NCBI GenBank assembly: GCA_003439945.1
Contig: QVRM01006610.1
Location: 248,001 to 312,000, forward strand
Source: Dermanyssus gallinae
Taxonomy: Eukaryota > Arthropoda > Arachnida > Mesostigmata > Dermanyssidae
DNA length: 64,000 bases
Reading direction: 5' to 3'
Part shown: piece after piece, positions 24,724 through 43,515 of the stretch
Numbering within the stretch: the first letter of the stretch is position 1
How the letters are laid out: every line of letters starts with the position of its first letter
Made by a program: the position numbers and the translations under genes
The notes under the pieces: model-generated
Databases searched by the model: none
Told to the model about the DNA's origin: nothing
The model's input: only the letters and a program-made list of their open reading frames with translations

Positions 24724-24844
24724 TATATGTATATATATATATATATATAGATTGATATAGTATAGATATATATATAGTATATATATATATATATATAGAT
24801 TTATATACATATAGTATATATAGTATATTTATATATATATTATA

Positions 24845-24899
<55 letters not shown>

Positions 24900-24945
24900 T
24901 ATATATATTTATATACATATATTTATATACATATATATACACAAA
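24724..24945. repeat. (TA)n compound microsatellite
   Basis: TA tracts with AGATT, AGTATA and TTTATATACA interruptions directly follow the retrotransposon fragment. Confidence 0.93.
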
Positions 24946-24949
24946 ATTA

Positions 24950-25448
24950 ATAATAATTATTATTTACCGTGTGAGCCGTCTTAACAATGTTCAGACTTCT
25001 ATAGTCTAAACACAACTTCCAAATTATACTACGCAGGCAGCGTGTTACACCTCGAGAACGATAAAGAAAACCCGGGATTCTAAACTTGGCGAGACAACGC
25101 ATACGTCTATAGAGTTAGAGCAGGTAGAGGTAAATATGCACTACTAATGCCAGGTAATCGTCTCCGTTAAACGCTTACCGGGGTCGACAAAAGCAATCTA
25201 AACTTACAAACGACCACAAGAGACATGCCCTAACTCAGAGCTGCGAACCGCATCGTGTTTTCTAGTGCGATTCGAGTCTGCAACACATGCAAAAGCTGTC
25301 GCCTCGAGTATTTCACATAGTAAAGTCACCCATGAGCCGGAACCGTTAGGCGTACGCGCCAGATTCCGTGTGCTCTGTATTCCATCTGGCAAAGATAAAA
25401 GGTGCTTTCGTGACAACGAATTGCTTAGGATGGCAGTCGCTTTAGACG

Positions 25449-25450
<2 letters not shown>
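24950..25450. other. Unassigned DNA
   Basis: Nothing recognised. Confidence 0.4.

Positions 25451-25452
<2 letters not shown>

Positions 25453-25482
<30 letters not shown>
25453..25482. repeat. (TA)n microsatellite
   Basis: A simple TA tract. Confidence 0.95.
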
Positions 25483-25487
<5 letters not shown>

Positions 25488-26104
25488 TGCACCCGCATAT
25501 GGACGATTAATTTTATTATTTTATTATACACAAATCCATGTTCATGATCCGTATGTTTGCACAGATGTATGTTTTGCACACGAGCATAGACATGTGTATG
25601 TACAGACACACACACACACATATACATGTGCATAAATACGAGTATACACGTATATATGATGAGTATGTGTGTGGTGTAGTGTGATTTATACTGCGTAAGA
25701 AGCATATTGCTGCCTTTGCATCTGTCAAAGCTGTGGAGGTATGATGATACACTTTGATTTTTAAACCCCAACCCCCTTCCTTCTCCTACCCCCCCCCCCC
25801 CCCGCCCCCCCGGCCCCGGGCAATACACGCCCTCATCAGGCGGAGCGGGAAGAAAGAAACCGACCGATGTATCGTGTCTATAGTAGGTCTTTTGCGCGAA
25901 GCGACGGTACGCGATGTTTCGGCCTGTTTGTCTATCTGGGTGTCGGTTTGTTGATTTGTCTGTCGAATAAAGAAAGACGAAAATGTCGCGATGTCGATTC
26001 GACGATTTGACGATATTAACGATCACGCGCAGCGGATCGTTTTGCCAAGCGCACACAGTTGCAGCCCGCCACATCGAACCGATGATACAGGGTCGTTATC
26101 GTTG

Positions 26105-26225
26105 TTGTATTGTTTCTGTTGTTATTTGTTGCTGGTGGTGTTGTTGCTGTTGTTGTTGTTGCTATTGTTGTTGTTGCTGGTGGTGTTGTTGTTGTTGTTG
26201 CTGTTGTTGTTGTTGTTGCCGAAAC
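26105..26225. repeat. (GTT)n/(GCT)n region
   Basis: GTTGTT and GCTGGTGGT triplets. Poly-Leu, Val and Cys frames are artefacts. Confidence 0.9.
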
Positions 26226-26422
26226 AACGGCGACAAGCAACAGCTGTTCTTCTTTTTCTGCTGCCGCTGCCGCCAGCGGTTCGACCTTTTCGGGATAACG
26301 TCTCTGACGCTGAGCAGAGCGCTCTTCCAGCAGCCCGGCGATGCGGTCGGTGGACGGCCGGCCACGAACGACATTTCGCGGAAAATTTCAACAAAACAAG
26401 AGCGAGAGAGAGGACCAAAAGT

Positions 26423-26423
26423 T

Positions 26424-26456
<33 letters not shown>

Positions 26457-26465
26457 GGGGAGAGA
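26423..26465. repeat. (TA)n followed by (GA)n
   Basis: A TA tract at 26423-26442 runs into a GAGAGA tract. Confidence 0.92.
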
Positions 26466-26950
26466 GGAAGCGAGAATAAAAGAGATATTAGGAAGGAGTA
26501 CTGCACTAACGCGACAGTACTGATTCGATTGAAAAACGTACAAGAGGAGAAGGCGATGCTATTACATGGTATTGCTGCCTTCTCCTGCCGTTCTCGTTTG
26601 GTCAAAAACGAGTACAAAACGAAAACGAAAGATCCGACCAACAAGTTGCAAGGCAACCAAACAAATCAAAATCAAAGTCAATAATCAAATGTGTGTCGTT
26701 GAACGCGACAAACGACAAACAGCAAGCGTGCGAAAGAACAAACGAACACAGAGGTGGATAGCGTGGCGGTGGCAATGATCGGAGCACACCCCGATGCAGC
26801 AACAACAACAGCAGCAGCAGCAACAACAATATCGTCGTCTTCGTTGTCGTCGTTGTCGCCGCCGTTGGAAAGCAAGGTGGTTGGTGTCTTGCTGGCTTAG
26901 TGACCCAGCGACTCCTACGTGATGTACCACAACGCAGATACAGTGAAGCA

Positions 26951-26956
26951 ACTAGT

Positions 26957-27011
<55 letters not shown>

Positions 27012-27745
27012 AGTGTTGTTGTTGTTGCCGTTGTTGTTACTGTTGTTGTTGTTGTTGTCGTTGTCGTTGTTGTCGTTGTCGTTGTTGTTGTTGTTGTTGC
27101 TGTTGTTGTTGTTGTTGTTGTTGTTGCTGATGTTGTTGTTAGTGTTGCTGTTGTTGTTGTTAGTGTTGCTGTTGTTGTTGTTGTTAGTGTTGTCGTTGTC
27201 ATCATCCTTGTTGGTCTTCCTGTTGTTCGTGGATTTGTCGATATTGCTGCTGCTGCTACTGTTGCTGTTGTTGTTGTTTTTATTGTTGTTGTTGTTGTTG
27301 TCATCCTCCTCGTAGTTTTTGCTGTCGTTCATGCTCTTGTCGATATTGTTGCTGCTGCTGCTGCTGGTGTTGTTGCTTCTACCAGCGTCATTGTCTCAAG
27401 TATTATTATGATTGTTGTTGTTGTTGTTCCTATTGGTACTGTTGTTGTTTTTCGTCGTTGGCGTTTTCGTCGTAGTTTGTTGCAACCGCAGGTCGTAGAT
27501 CATGTTGTTGTTGTTGTTGATGCGCATCGCTGTTGCTACAACTACTACGTTTACTGTGTGTTGCTGTTGTTATTGTTATAGTTATGGTTGTTGTTGTTGT
27601 TGCTGCTGTTATTGGTATTTTTGTTGTTGCCGCCACTGTTGTTGTTGTTGTCGCTTCTATTGTTGTTATTGTTGTTTTCTACTACGGCGACCACGAGATT
27701 AATCTTGTGGTTGTGGTTGTTGTTGCTGTAGTAGTAGTAATAGCG
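26951..27745. repeat. Long (GTT)n-rich tract, about 800 bp
   Basis: Nearly continuous GTT with GTC, GCT, GAT and AGT variants, the longest triplet tract in the window. Every forward frame and most reverse frames remain open for over 100 codons (Val, Leu, Cys, Asn and Thr). This shows that open frames here carry no gene evidence. Confidence 0.93.
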
Positions 27746-27799
27746 GTAGCCGTGGCGTTGCAACGAGTTGTCATAAGAATAGCTGAGCCGTTTCGCCTC

Positions 27800-28139
27800 G
27801 CGCTCTAGGGGTTATCGCATCTTCGCATCCGTATTTATCAATGTGTTTTCTTGTGATATCCGTTGACCTGTATGTACGCCCATGTGTTCTGCTGTTCACT
27901 TTGCTTCGTTTTGCCATGATCGAAATGGCTCACATTTGTTTGGTCTGCCATCAGCTGATGCGCCTACTTCTAAAGAGTATATTTGCGCTATCTCTTTCTT
28001 GGTTCTAACATAAAAAGATATGTAGTATATAGAAGAGAAAGAGAGAGAGATCAGAGAGAGAGATAGAAATAGGAGAGAGAAAGTAGAGACATATAAGAGA
28101 GAATTATAGAGAGATAGAGGTATATAAAGAATAGATAGA
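27800..28139. other. Unassigned DNA ending in (GA)n
   Basis: Mixed sequence followed by AGAGAGAGA runs at about 28030-28130. No gene is supported. Confidence 0.4.
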
Positions 28140-28269
28140 GTATATATATAATATATAATATATATATATATATTATGATCTATATATTTATATGTCTAAT
28201 ATATATATATATAATATATATATATATAATTTATGTATATATATATATATATATATAATATACATATAA

Positions 28270-28302
<33 letters not shown>

Positions 28303-28308
28303 ATATAT
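28140..28308. repeat. (TA)n compound microsatellite
   Basis: TA tracts with ATATAATATAT interruptions. Confidence 0.93.
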
Positions 28309-28309
28309 G

Positions 28310-31300
28310 CGTTGTAAAAACTGCAGTTCCGCTTATTTTACTAGGTCTGTATTTAGTTGAATGCGAATGTATATGCCCCTGATATGAAAGGGTGACATGT
28401 GTATTTAGGTATACATGCCAAGCGAACGATAAATCAAATACTTCCCATCCATCGATGTACTTACAACAGCAGGAATATTGAAACCATTCTCAATAAACCT
28501 ACTTTACAATTAACCACGTCATTATGAAATCAACGGCATTTGTGATTTGGGATTCGTTACGGCATGTGCGGCATGTATATTTTGAGAACGAACCTAGAGA
28601 GGACGAACGCCCTCTCTCTGGGAAACTCACGCTTTTTCGGGCTCTCGACTGCGACATTTTCACCACGACTGCCTGTAGCATACCGATATGTATGCCGATA
28701 TGTTTACCTAATAGTACGTATAGCCTAGATTCGAATGTTGTGTGTACATAATGCAATACTAACCATAACGAAATATATTTCCCCTCGATTCCTTATGACT
28801 ACAGATTCTACAAGCGTACATGTAAAGAATTATTGAGTTTCTTAATATGAATTAGCCTGGTAGTTTCGAGAACGACCCTTAAGGCATTGAACTAAATAAA
28901 AGTTTGTTAGGAAAGATGCTCGGCGTTGCTATGCACCCCGAAACACAAAGCATTACCAAACCACCGTAAATACCCGACAGATTGATTGATTGATTTCTGC
29001 AAGCATATTTCAAGCAAGTTTTGCAGCCTAAAATTGACGACTGGCTTAAGTGATTTAAAGAATTTTCTCGCAATGTCTTGCTCCATGCCTCTATGGTTTT
29101 TCAGCTCTCAATACGATACTACATTCCCGTAGACGTGGCGTTATTTGAATAAACTTTCAGTTACCGCGTCGTGCTTGTTAGGGATGCTTCTCTGCGCGAT
29201 AATCTCGCTAATGGTTTTAATCTGCTCTGCCAAGCCCTCGCTCTGTTTTCTGTAGCCTTGCTGATCGGTCCAAGGTTTCGATAGCATTAAGCACGAAACG
29301 GTTTTATCGACCGGCGTAAACTGGTTTTGCATTTCCTCTGCCTCTGCGTGTTTTGGTACTTATTCTGGTTTCGTCAGACTTATGGGACAATTATGATAAA
29401 GCTGCGACACACATTCAGTTCTAGCATTCTCGTCGAGCGTTCGGCTGCCGTTTTGTTGTTTACCTACTAGTTTTCGAACCTCTGTTGTTTACCTATTAGA
29501 TTTCGTAGCTCTACTGAGACCATGAGCCCTCAGTGCCCGAGTTAACCGAGCTCCGGTTAGTGCCGAAGTGCTGTCCTCTGTAATTGGTTGTTGAGACGAC
29601 TATAGTAACATGATGTCTGTTTCATCCATCGACAGCAACAACGATACTGACAACAATCAGAACAGCAATAGCGGCAACAACAATCGGTGTACACTGATTA
29701 CGGCCATAGTTTCCAAGGACATTCAAGGATCAAGAACATGGTATTGCATACGTATCGCAGGGGTTCGATCGTTAGATTGAAGTTCGTCCTATGCGCACGT
29801 GAAACACTACGTACCCAGCCAAGGGCTCTATTTTGGGTATTGTCTTAAGCTATCGAGCTGTTCGGGGTTTGTCGTGGTAAGCCCCGGTGTGATGGCCTTT
29901 AGACAGTATCAATAAGACTACGTTCAGTTTAAATAGCTTCAAGATAGTTTTTAAATCTACAGCAGAGTTATTACCTCGATCATTACTTCCATATATTTTG
30001 TACGACGTTCATTACTTCTATATATTTATAGACGACAGCATAAGCAACAACATACCTCAAATATAAATAAAGCTACGTACAGGTTCAGCAAAAAATCTTT
30101 GTATCGCGGTTATTTTTGGAGACGCATAAATTTCCTCTTCGAAATTTGAATTGCTACTTTGTCGTTCATGTGAAGCTTTGATTTCTTCTAGTGGTTTACC
30201 ACTTCTTTTACATTCATGTATATATAATATTTTTTTCATATATGTACATATATATAAAATTTAAAAAAACGTGTAATATCGCTTGAGCTCTGCCAACATT
30301 TCGTGTTACTTCTGGTTGGACCAAGTGGGGACCATCTCTGATTCTGATAAATCGATTTTGTACAGGCGACTGCCTATTAGGGACGGTTAAATCGTATTTA
30401 CTTAGCTGATAAGAACGAGCCCTTATAGCATGCTGAGCTGGTCGCGCTCACTTTAGCTTTAGAATTTCGTAGAAGGTAATTTTGCTACTATTGCTCAGGG
30501 TTTTTCTCTGTCTGGGACAGTTACTATGAAAAACTGGAATTGTCAATGTTGCTGTCCATGGTACTCGATTTAGTTTAGGTTTACGAGCTTAATGTTTAAA
30601 TACTGGATTCGACTATTTTGTTGATCATTCTCGCAGATTTAGTTGCGCGAAGGGGGGCAGTGATGACTGATTAGTCTGTTACGGCAGTACATAACGTTTC
30701 AAAAGCAAAATCCAAAGTTTCTAAATTTTATCCTCTTTTTGTAAGCACCATAATCTTACCTTCATAACGGTAGACCGCCTATGCCACAATTTTATCTTGG
30801 AGTTCTTCTGCTTAGCATGGTGGCCAATGTTGCAAAGTCTTTCCGGCTAAAATTAGTAGGCACTTAGATCAGCGTTAATGTCTGAATGTTCTCTATCTGT
30901 TTCGAACCAGGTCGCGTGTATGTGCGCTGTGGAGGGATAATCATTTGACCCCCTGACGCTTGTACTGCCGTTATGATCAGGCCTACGTCACTTACCCCGT
31001 TTAAACTAATATATGCTGCCAGTGGCCGACCCATTTTTTATTGTTATGATACAGTAAAGCTTTCCCGTATTTAAATTATGTTTATACATGTTGGAAACAC
31101 AATGTCAGGCCATTTGCAATAGTGAGCAGTATATGTGCTACGCTTCTGTGCAGACGTATAATTTAGACGTCCTCCTGCACTTCCCTGCTCAACAAGTCTG
31201 TGGAGTATCTTATGTTATCATAGTACAATATGGCGCGTTTTTTAATTATTAAACGTACCTTTTTAAATTACTGGATGATTACACAAGAAACCAATCATAA

Positions 31301-32600
31301 TTTGCTCTTGGCGTTCTTGGCATGCACCCACTCTGCGTTGCGACGCGATCAAACCCCCGGCTCATGCGATCAGAGTCGCAGGAAACCTTTACCGCACCGT
31401 CTCGTCGGTTTTACGTTTATATGCACCTTACTGCATCATGTCAAATGTACCCTTTAGAACAAGAAGCCATGCTTCTAAGCATCGTTTTCTCTGTACGAGA
31501 TTTGACCTTATTCCATAGGTTATATAAAAGGCACTTCCTTTTGCAAAATGTGAGCTTCTTTAAAACATGTGATTCGGACGCCTGTGCCTTATTATAACTA
31601 CGGGCTGTTTTCCCTTGTACTGACTGACTTGCCAACTGAAATTTGGTAATATCAAATCTCGTGCAAGATTTTTTATAATAATTATCATACAGAATTATGA
31701 TTGAAGGTGAGCAACAGAGTTTTTTGAAGAGACTCCACAGAAGATGTGACCTCAAAACGAACGATATTGTACTACAGTCCTTAATAGACAAACTCGGGAA
31801 AAACGACAGACGGGTTTTAGCTCTTTTTTTTTTTGTTCTGGGAGGTTTCGGTAATGCATGATGCACATGCGCCACTAGCAGCCTGCGTGACTAGTGTGAG
31901 ACTCGCAAACCCACTAAACCCGGATTCCTCCCCACCCCCCCAGGCTCGGTATTACTTTGGCATTACATCGAAACCGTGGGTTTTAGCTCAACTAATGAGC
32001 ACTAGTCTTATTGCTCGTTTTTTTTGTAAGGCTGAAAAAACGCTAAATCCAAAACATGTGTTTGTCCAGATGCGTTGCAAGAACGGAATACATTAATAAT
32101 ATGTTCGCCTGGCGCGTGATCAGAGATTTTCACAACAGGACGGCTGCGCAGACCCCACCTGCGGCCAGTCATTCCTTACTCTTTATTACATAAAAAGTGC
32201 TTTCTTTTCTATTCTAAAATGATCATTTTTGTGAACATATAGAATCAGTGTCTATGTACCGGCTCGCACCACGCAGTGTGTCCCATCTGAAGTCTCACAT
32301 GTGGAAATTTTCTACAGCAAGCAGCGCAGCGGGTACCGATGTTCGCTTCAATTCGTCACCACCAGGCAGTGAAAGTTGTGCACGCGCAGAAGTTCGAAGG
32401 AGGCGCGTTTATGAAGGACTATGATGAAGTAACAACAAAGATACACACTTATTGCAGAGTACCGCCTGTCATCAGACAAACCAAAAAGCGTAAGCGCCTT
32501 AGGAACTGATATCGCACCCCTAGTCTATGTCGTTCCTGTTGAGACGTGTAAACGTGTTATTCCTTTTGTAACTTAAATTATGCTGCATTCCAGGTGTGAG
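28310..32600. other. Mostly unassigned; weak exon candidates on minus strand
   Basis: No gene is firmly supported. Minus-strand open stretches at 29141-29345, 30100-30220 (followed by GTACGT) and 31441-31640 (preceded by AAATTTCAG) have varied, non-repetitive translations and splice-like edges. I could not join them in a consistent frame and recognised no domain. A GC-richer segment at 32285-32430 upstream of the zinc-finger gene might be a 5' exon or promoter region. Confidence 0.25.
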
Positions 32601-32689
32601 CGCAGGTTCGCTTCAAACAGCCACAGCGAGAGCACTCGCTGCAAAAGGGAGCCGTCCCTACGACCTTCGTTCGTTGTCGAGCGCGCGCA

Positions 32690-38130
<5,441 letters not shown>

Positions 38131-38374
38131 GCACGTGACTTCACGACGTTCGGACGAAGTTCTTCAAAAACGGCAGCGGCCTCTTCAAAAACGCCTGCAA
38201 CCTTACTCTCACTCGCAATTACTGCAATTGTCCTGCAAGGAAGCAATGACTCCCTCTCCCCCTCGATCCGATAACACGCTGAACGTCAGCAGAACTCAAC
38301 AGAAGAAGAACCAATGGACTATGCATATAGTCACGTGGCAAAGAGCTGGCAATACCTTGTCGCACGGCGACAAT

Positions 38375-38443
<69 letters not shown>

Positions 38444-40371
38444 AAAAAGAAAATGAAAGAGATCCTTTTGAAAGGAAGACGGAACTTAAGACATACCCAT
38501 CATTCCCCACATTTCATTCACTGTCGATGACGACGGATTCTTGCGGATCGAACAGACAGTCATCCTTCTAAACACTTACTAATCACAAACTCCGTTGCCG
38601 TAGAACCACCTGCAACCAAGCCTGTCGTTATCTTCATCAAGTTCCCCATCCTCATGCTGATTCGACTCAGTCACATCTGAATTATAGCCGACGCTGCCAG
38701 CCGGCTTCCTTATCAACACTCATTTACTTTACAATCATCAGCATCATCATCATCATCATCATCATTGTCCATGGTACATCCACCAGCATAATTAGCATAG
38801 TCTGTTGGCGTCAATCATATCTCGTCCGTCTTCGGCATCAATCAACGCTCCCTACAAACGTGACCGCGATTCACCGTATTCACGGGCGGGGGGCGGCCCA
38901 TGATCGCTCTGAAGATGAAAGCTCTAAATGACTATTTAGCATTACACGATAAGTGAGCGATTGTAGGAACGGGTGAGTGTTTTCGCATGTATATACTCGT
39001 ATATGAAAATGTCTGTGTGTGTGAGAGAGAGAGAGAGAGAGTCTGTGTGTACGTATGCGGATGAGGAGCATGTGCGTGAACGTATGTGGGGGCGTTAGAG
39101 ATTGCATGAGTCAACTTGCGTGTGTCAACTCTGCTTTTCGTCACGACTATTGTTGGTATATATATATATATATATATATATATTGGCAAGTAGACAAGCC
39201 GTAGTGGTGTTTGTTAGTGGTCACAATAAGGTAGCAGAGACCCCCCAGTATCGACAATTCGTAGTGCCGTTTGTGCACGGCGTGAACCTGTGTGAATGTA
39301 GTGTTTTTGTCGTCTTCCTTCTTTTGCTGCGGGGTCGGCAAGGTTACGGTCACCCACACGGGGTTTTCAGCCACGGGCCACTTCGATTCGAGACTCGTCG
39401 ATCTAGAATAGAACGTATACACTTGGATGGATTGATTTCAATATTCGCTTGACATGTACACCTAGAGCCGCAAGTCGACCTTTTATATTAGGAACGCCAG
39501 AGAGCGGCAGCATAAGCGGACAGGTGCTGAGATATGTGGGGTTGTTTCCCCAGCGGCATGGCCTCTGATTGGCTTGCAGCGGTAGGGTTTCTACCGTAGA
39601 TTGTCTGAATGAGCTCAATCGCCAACAGACAAGAATCGCCGATCAGCAAAGACAGGGATCGAACCCCCCTTAGCTTGACGCCCCGGCAGGTCACAAGACT
39701 CGTGACTAGCGCACCACCCCTTCCGCTTCCTTCTGTAGGCCACGCCGCCATTTGCATAAACACATACATTTATGTGGAATTATATATGACACCTACATCT
39801 ATATGTCGAAACACATCACAAAGCATAGGACGAACGTCACATTATCTACGGGGGGAGGAAAGAAATCGACCTGCAAGGGCGGTCCGGTCCGCCCGACTGC
39901 GTCCTGTACGAACAACGACTTTCGCTGCTCGTTCCCAACGTATGCATACACATCACTATAGCTACAACAGATACTTCTTGTACGTCTAAAACCTTGACTA
40001 CTACTACTACAACAACTACAAGTACGCCCACTACCACAACTACTTCATGGCAACGAGCAATTATTAGCCTAACCTATTGAAGAAGTACTCAGCCCTAGCA
40101 TAGATCGAATCAATTCATTGATATAACTACAATAATAGCTATAACGTATATTGCTATGTTGCTATTATGACGTTGTATTAATATTATTATGTTAATATTA
40201 TTATTATTACATTGTTATTACAATTTCGTCTAGAGCAAACACTTCTATCGGCTGCTGATACGCCCTAATGAGACGTGTGCGCACGGTATGGCCGAGTGAT
40301 GATAAACATCAACCAATACGTGCGTTGACTGCCCCGTGACTGCGGGGTTCGGCCAAACTGTAATAATATGA

Positions 40372-40372
<1 letters not shown>
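38131..40372. other. 3' flank of zinc-finger gene; no further gene
   Basis: Probably contains the 3' UTR. TA tracts lie at 38378-38440 and 39158-39182, CATCAT runs at 38740-38765, and GAGA near 39025. No clear polyadenylation signal was fixed. Confidence 0.4.
39565..39722 (-). mobile_element. tRNA-derived SINE-like relic, second family, copy 1
   Basis: On the minus strand, an A-box-like TGGTGCGCTAGTC (39704-39716) is followed by a B-box GGTTCGATCCC (39655-39665) and then CTGTCTTTGCTGATCGG. The same order with similar sequence occurs at 52298-52467. Ends are approximate. The lack of acceptor-stem pairing argues against a functional tRNA. Confidence 0.5.

Positions 40373-40462
<90 letters not shown>
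40373..40462. repeat. (TA)n microsatellite
   Basis: About 45 TA units. Confidence 0.95.
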
Positions 40463-40465
<3 letters not shown>

Positions 40466-41549
40466 TGCATATAATATATATTATCGCTAAAATATAGAGT
40501 TTAGACTGATCGAGCTTAGAGCAGTGAGTGTGATTTTTGTGATATCGTGTACAACCAGCAATATGACACTAATAAGTACGACAAGTAAATAAATGTTCAC
40601 GTTGAAAGTTACACACGACTAATCATTCTCGATGTAGTTGCTGTTGCGATTGCAATGTATGATTTAGTATGTATTCAGCGGTATTTGATTGATGACAACA
40701 CACGCATGCATGACATTAGATGACATGACTAGTGCGTTAGTATTCCAGCAAAACTGCATCACTATCTGTTCCGAAGAGTGCCGGTCTATCAGACGAGTGA
40801 CAGTTTACCTGACCAGTCAGCATGAAACGAGCCACGCCACAGGGCTGCGATTACAGTTACGTTGATCGATTTTAACCTTTGATTTCAATCTGGATCATTG
40901 TGCTATAGGTGGTTAGGCCACTTAATACACTGCCCAAAGGGGAGAAGACTTTTCTCCCCGTGGGACCACATGTATACGTGGACGTTCTCATCGACCGGTT
41001 CCTCTCTTCGTCGATGTTTTCGATTTCGAAGCCCGGGCAAAAGTCTGGGTTGCACATTTCCTGTCGATCGGGCACGCTCTGCCATGAGCCGGGTCGCGAC
41101 TGACCGCGTTCTCGCTTAAATTTCAAGATGTACCATGACTAGAGCAAATACAGTGTACGCTCGGTCGCCCTGGGGTCTACAGTTCCTTGGGGCTCGTAGC
41201 GGTGACCTGGTGGCTCGTAGCGAGTGGCCAGGGGAGGCAAAATGGCCCGTTTTGATGGAGAACCATGTTTCTCATAAGCTCTGCGTGAAGCTGCGCACCA
41301 TGTCTAGATGCGCAAGACATTTGCGGCAGGGACTTACTAAGGGCCTTACCAGCAGCCTGGCCACCAGGCACATAGTGTCGCCGCGCTAAGAACAGGGGCC
41401 TCTGTTGGCGGCCCGTTGCTCCTTTGCGATGTACGGAACTAAAAACAACAGTTGGGGAATGCAAGGCGTGGCACACACCGGTGAAATAGCAATTTTACAA
41501 CAGTATAATTAACTCTCGTCTAGTTGCTTTGCTGAAGGTCGAATTTACA
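40463..41549. other. Unassigned DNA with a GC-richer island
   Basis: Positions 40890-41480 are clearly GC-richer than their surroundings and open in several frames. I found no domain match by eye. It includes a GGGGAGAA...TTCTCCCC hairpin near 40939-40959. It may be part of an old mobile element next to the retrotransposon relic. Confidence 0.35.
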
Positions 41550-42165
41550 GGTTTGTACGTATTGCATGTGACCTGCCTTCTTGAAATCCACCGAAAGCAG
41601 TGACTTCGCATTTCTTTGTGTTAAGGGATGGGTCTCCTTGTTTTTGAAATGCTTTCATTTAGGGTATGTCCAACGCTACGATATCTACTGGACCTCGGAG
41701 TGTTCCATCATATAGGCACCAAACAATGAACGAGTCTCGCATTTGAGCAACTAGGCCTGATATACCGAGTCAATAGAGTGCGGGTGCTAAAGGATCACCC
41801 TGTTGAACTCCATTTTCTATAGTAATAGGCGTCATCGTATTTCAAAATACCAGTAAGAAATATCTGTAGCTTTGCCAGACCAGTGGCTGTAAGTTGAGAA
41901 TATGCTGTTCTACTTGCCGCAGAAATAAATCTCTTCGAATTGAATTAAGCGCATTACAGAGGTCTAGGTCTAACTGTTACGCGCGCAGGTCCTTCTACTT
42001 CAACGTAAGCTCGTGCGCCATGAACTGCCGCTCCCGCTCCGCCCTTAATTACCACACCGACCTGCTGCGGTTTTATCACTGCTAGGACTTGATGCCGTCT
42101 TATTTGTGGCCAAAGCTACTTTTGCTGCAAGTCTTCGTAAGACCAGTCTGCATGCATCTGGGCGT

Positions 42166-43077
42166 TTAGAACCTGTTTTCTTCCGTAGGTGGAATCGTTT
42201 GGTCTAGATATATTTTACGTGCCGTGGATGTAAGCCATCCAGCCTTGTTCCTGGAGCTAGCGCGAAAAATCTTATTCTCAAACAGAGGATGTTTGCGCAT
42301 AAGTTCCTTCTCTGTGTTGTGGTCAACGGGGACTTTACCCATGAAGTCACTAGGTGCTCTCGCAAACGCTGCCGCGCATGATTCCCTGATACCTCTGAAT
42401 ACTATTCGTATCGTCGTATGTGCTCGTAGACACCGCAGCATTGGTCGCCTGTATGGGTAGGTTGCGTCAACGTGTGAATTCGCTGTGCTTCCAGGTTGTC
42501 TACGCTTTCGGAATGATGTGAAGGTTGACTGGTCATTTTGGTGATGGGTTTGCCGTTGGTTTAGTTTCTGCAAGAGGAGAAAGGCCGTTTGCATCTCAAA
42601 CACAGAAATCCGAAACGCTTTTCCTGCTTCCGACACTAGGAAACTAAGTTGCTTATCGACAACTAGATTCTTCTTTAGCCTATCAGAAATGAGGGGTCTA
42701 AGTAATTCAAGTATTTTCAAGCCGTTGATTATTTGTGGCCTTTGTTGTTTTGTAGCACCTTTAAGAGATGGGCGCCTGGGTTCATCTCCACGCACCTGTT
42801 TTGCTGTGTTGTCGGCCGTATTTGGTTTCATGATAGTGAGGAGATGGCACACAACCGTCTTCCCATCTTTGCTCATAAGAGGCTTGCTGGAAGTTCTTGT
42901 TACTTTAGCATACGATTTACGTCCATCAGAGCTGTTTGTTGACGGGAAACTTTCCGTAGTTGTTGCGGGAAAGTTTTCAATCGATGTTAAAACCTGCAGG
43001 CGCGTAGACACTTTCTCGTGCAGCTTTTTTCGTTGAGCTTCGTTGTAGACTTGCTGTACTGTTGTAGACTGCTGCAT
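42166..43077 (-). pseudogene. Retrotransposon upstream ORF fragment (303 codons)
   Basis: An open frame of 303 codons on the minus strand. The central KSYAKVTRT resembles the linker segments of LINE first ORFs. Its distal part (FRGIRESCAAAFARAP) matches the pre-RT segment PRGAREICATAYTTA of the element at 58563-61237, which places it upstream of the reverse transcriptase. After the stop the next RT remnant starts almost at once, so part of the RT is missing. A four-base gap separates this frame from another open frame at 43081-43515 on the same strand. Together they probably represent the 5' coding part, broken by mutation. No function is expected now. Confidence 0.6.
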
Positions 43078-43080
43078 CCG

Positions 43081-43515
43081 CTATCGATAGCTAAGTGGGC
43101 ATCCCAACAGATAGCGCAGTGAGCTTTTCTTGGCATTGTCACATTTAATGTCCTGGTTTGGCACATCTCCTATATGTCGGGTTAGCTTTTTTATTGCGCA
43201 CTGCAGCTTTATGGTCAAACTTATAGCATGAAAGAGGAGACTCTGCACATACCGTAACTCCAAAGCGTTTACCTGACTTAAACACCTCCGGCAATGAAGC
43301 TCCATTAACTCGAAGTGGGACCCTTCCTGAATTCTTCCATATTTTAACAACGTTAGTTTGGCCGCTAGCGTCTGAAATTGTGTTTTTACTCCGCTAATGC
43401 GTCCCCAGAATGCACTCGTTTCGGTAAGCGGAAATACTGCTACTCCGCATACGCTTATGCCGCACATGTGTTGTCTTCTTTTGGCCCTAGGAAGGCCAGC
43501 GCGGATCCTGTCCAT
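43081..43515 (-). pseudogene. Probable 5' ORF remnant of the same retrotransposon
   Basis: 144 codons, Cys- and Leu-rich, ending just before the ATG of the 42166-43077 frame. Position and strand suggest it belongs to the element. I see no independent domain. Confidence 0.3.

Noticed and set aside
26915..27581. ORFs of 119-220 codons on both strands
   Set aside because: Poly-Val, Leu, Thr and Asn translations of a GTT microsatellite.
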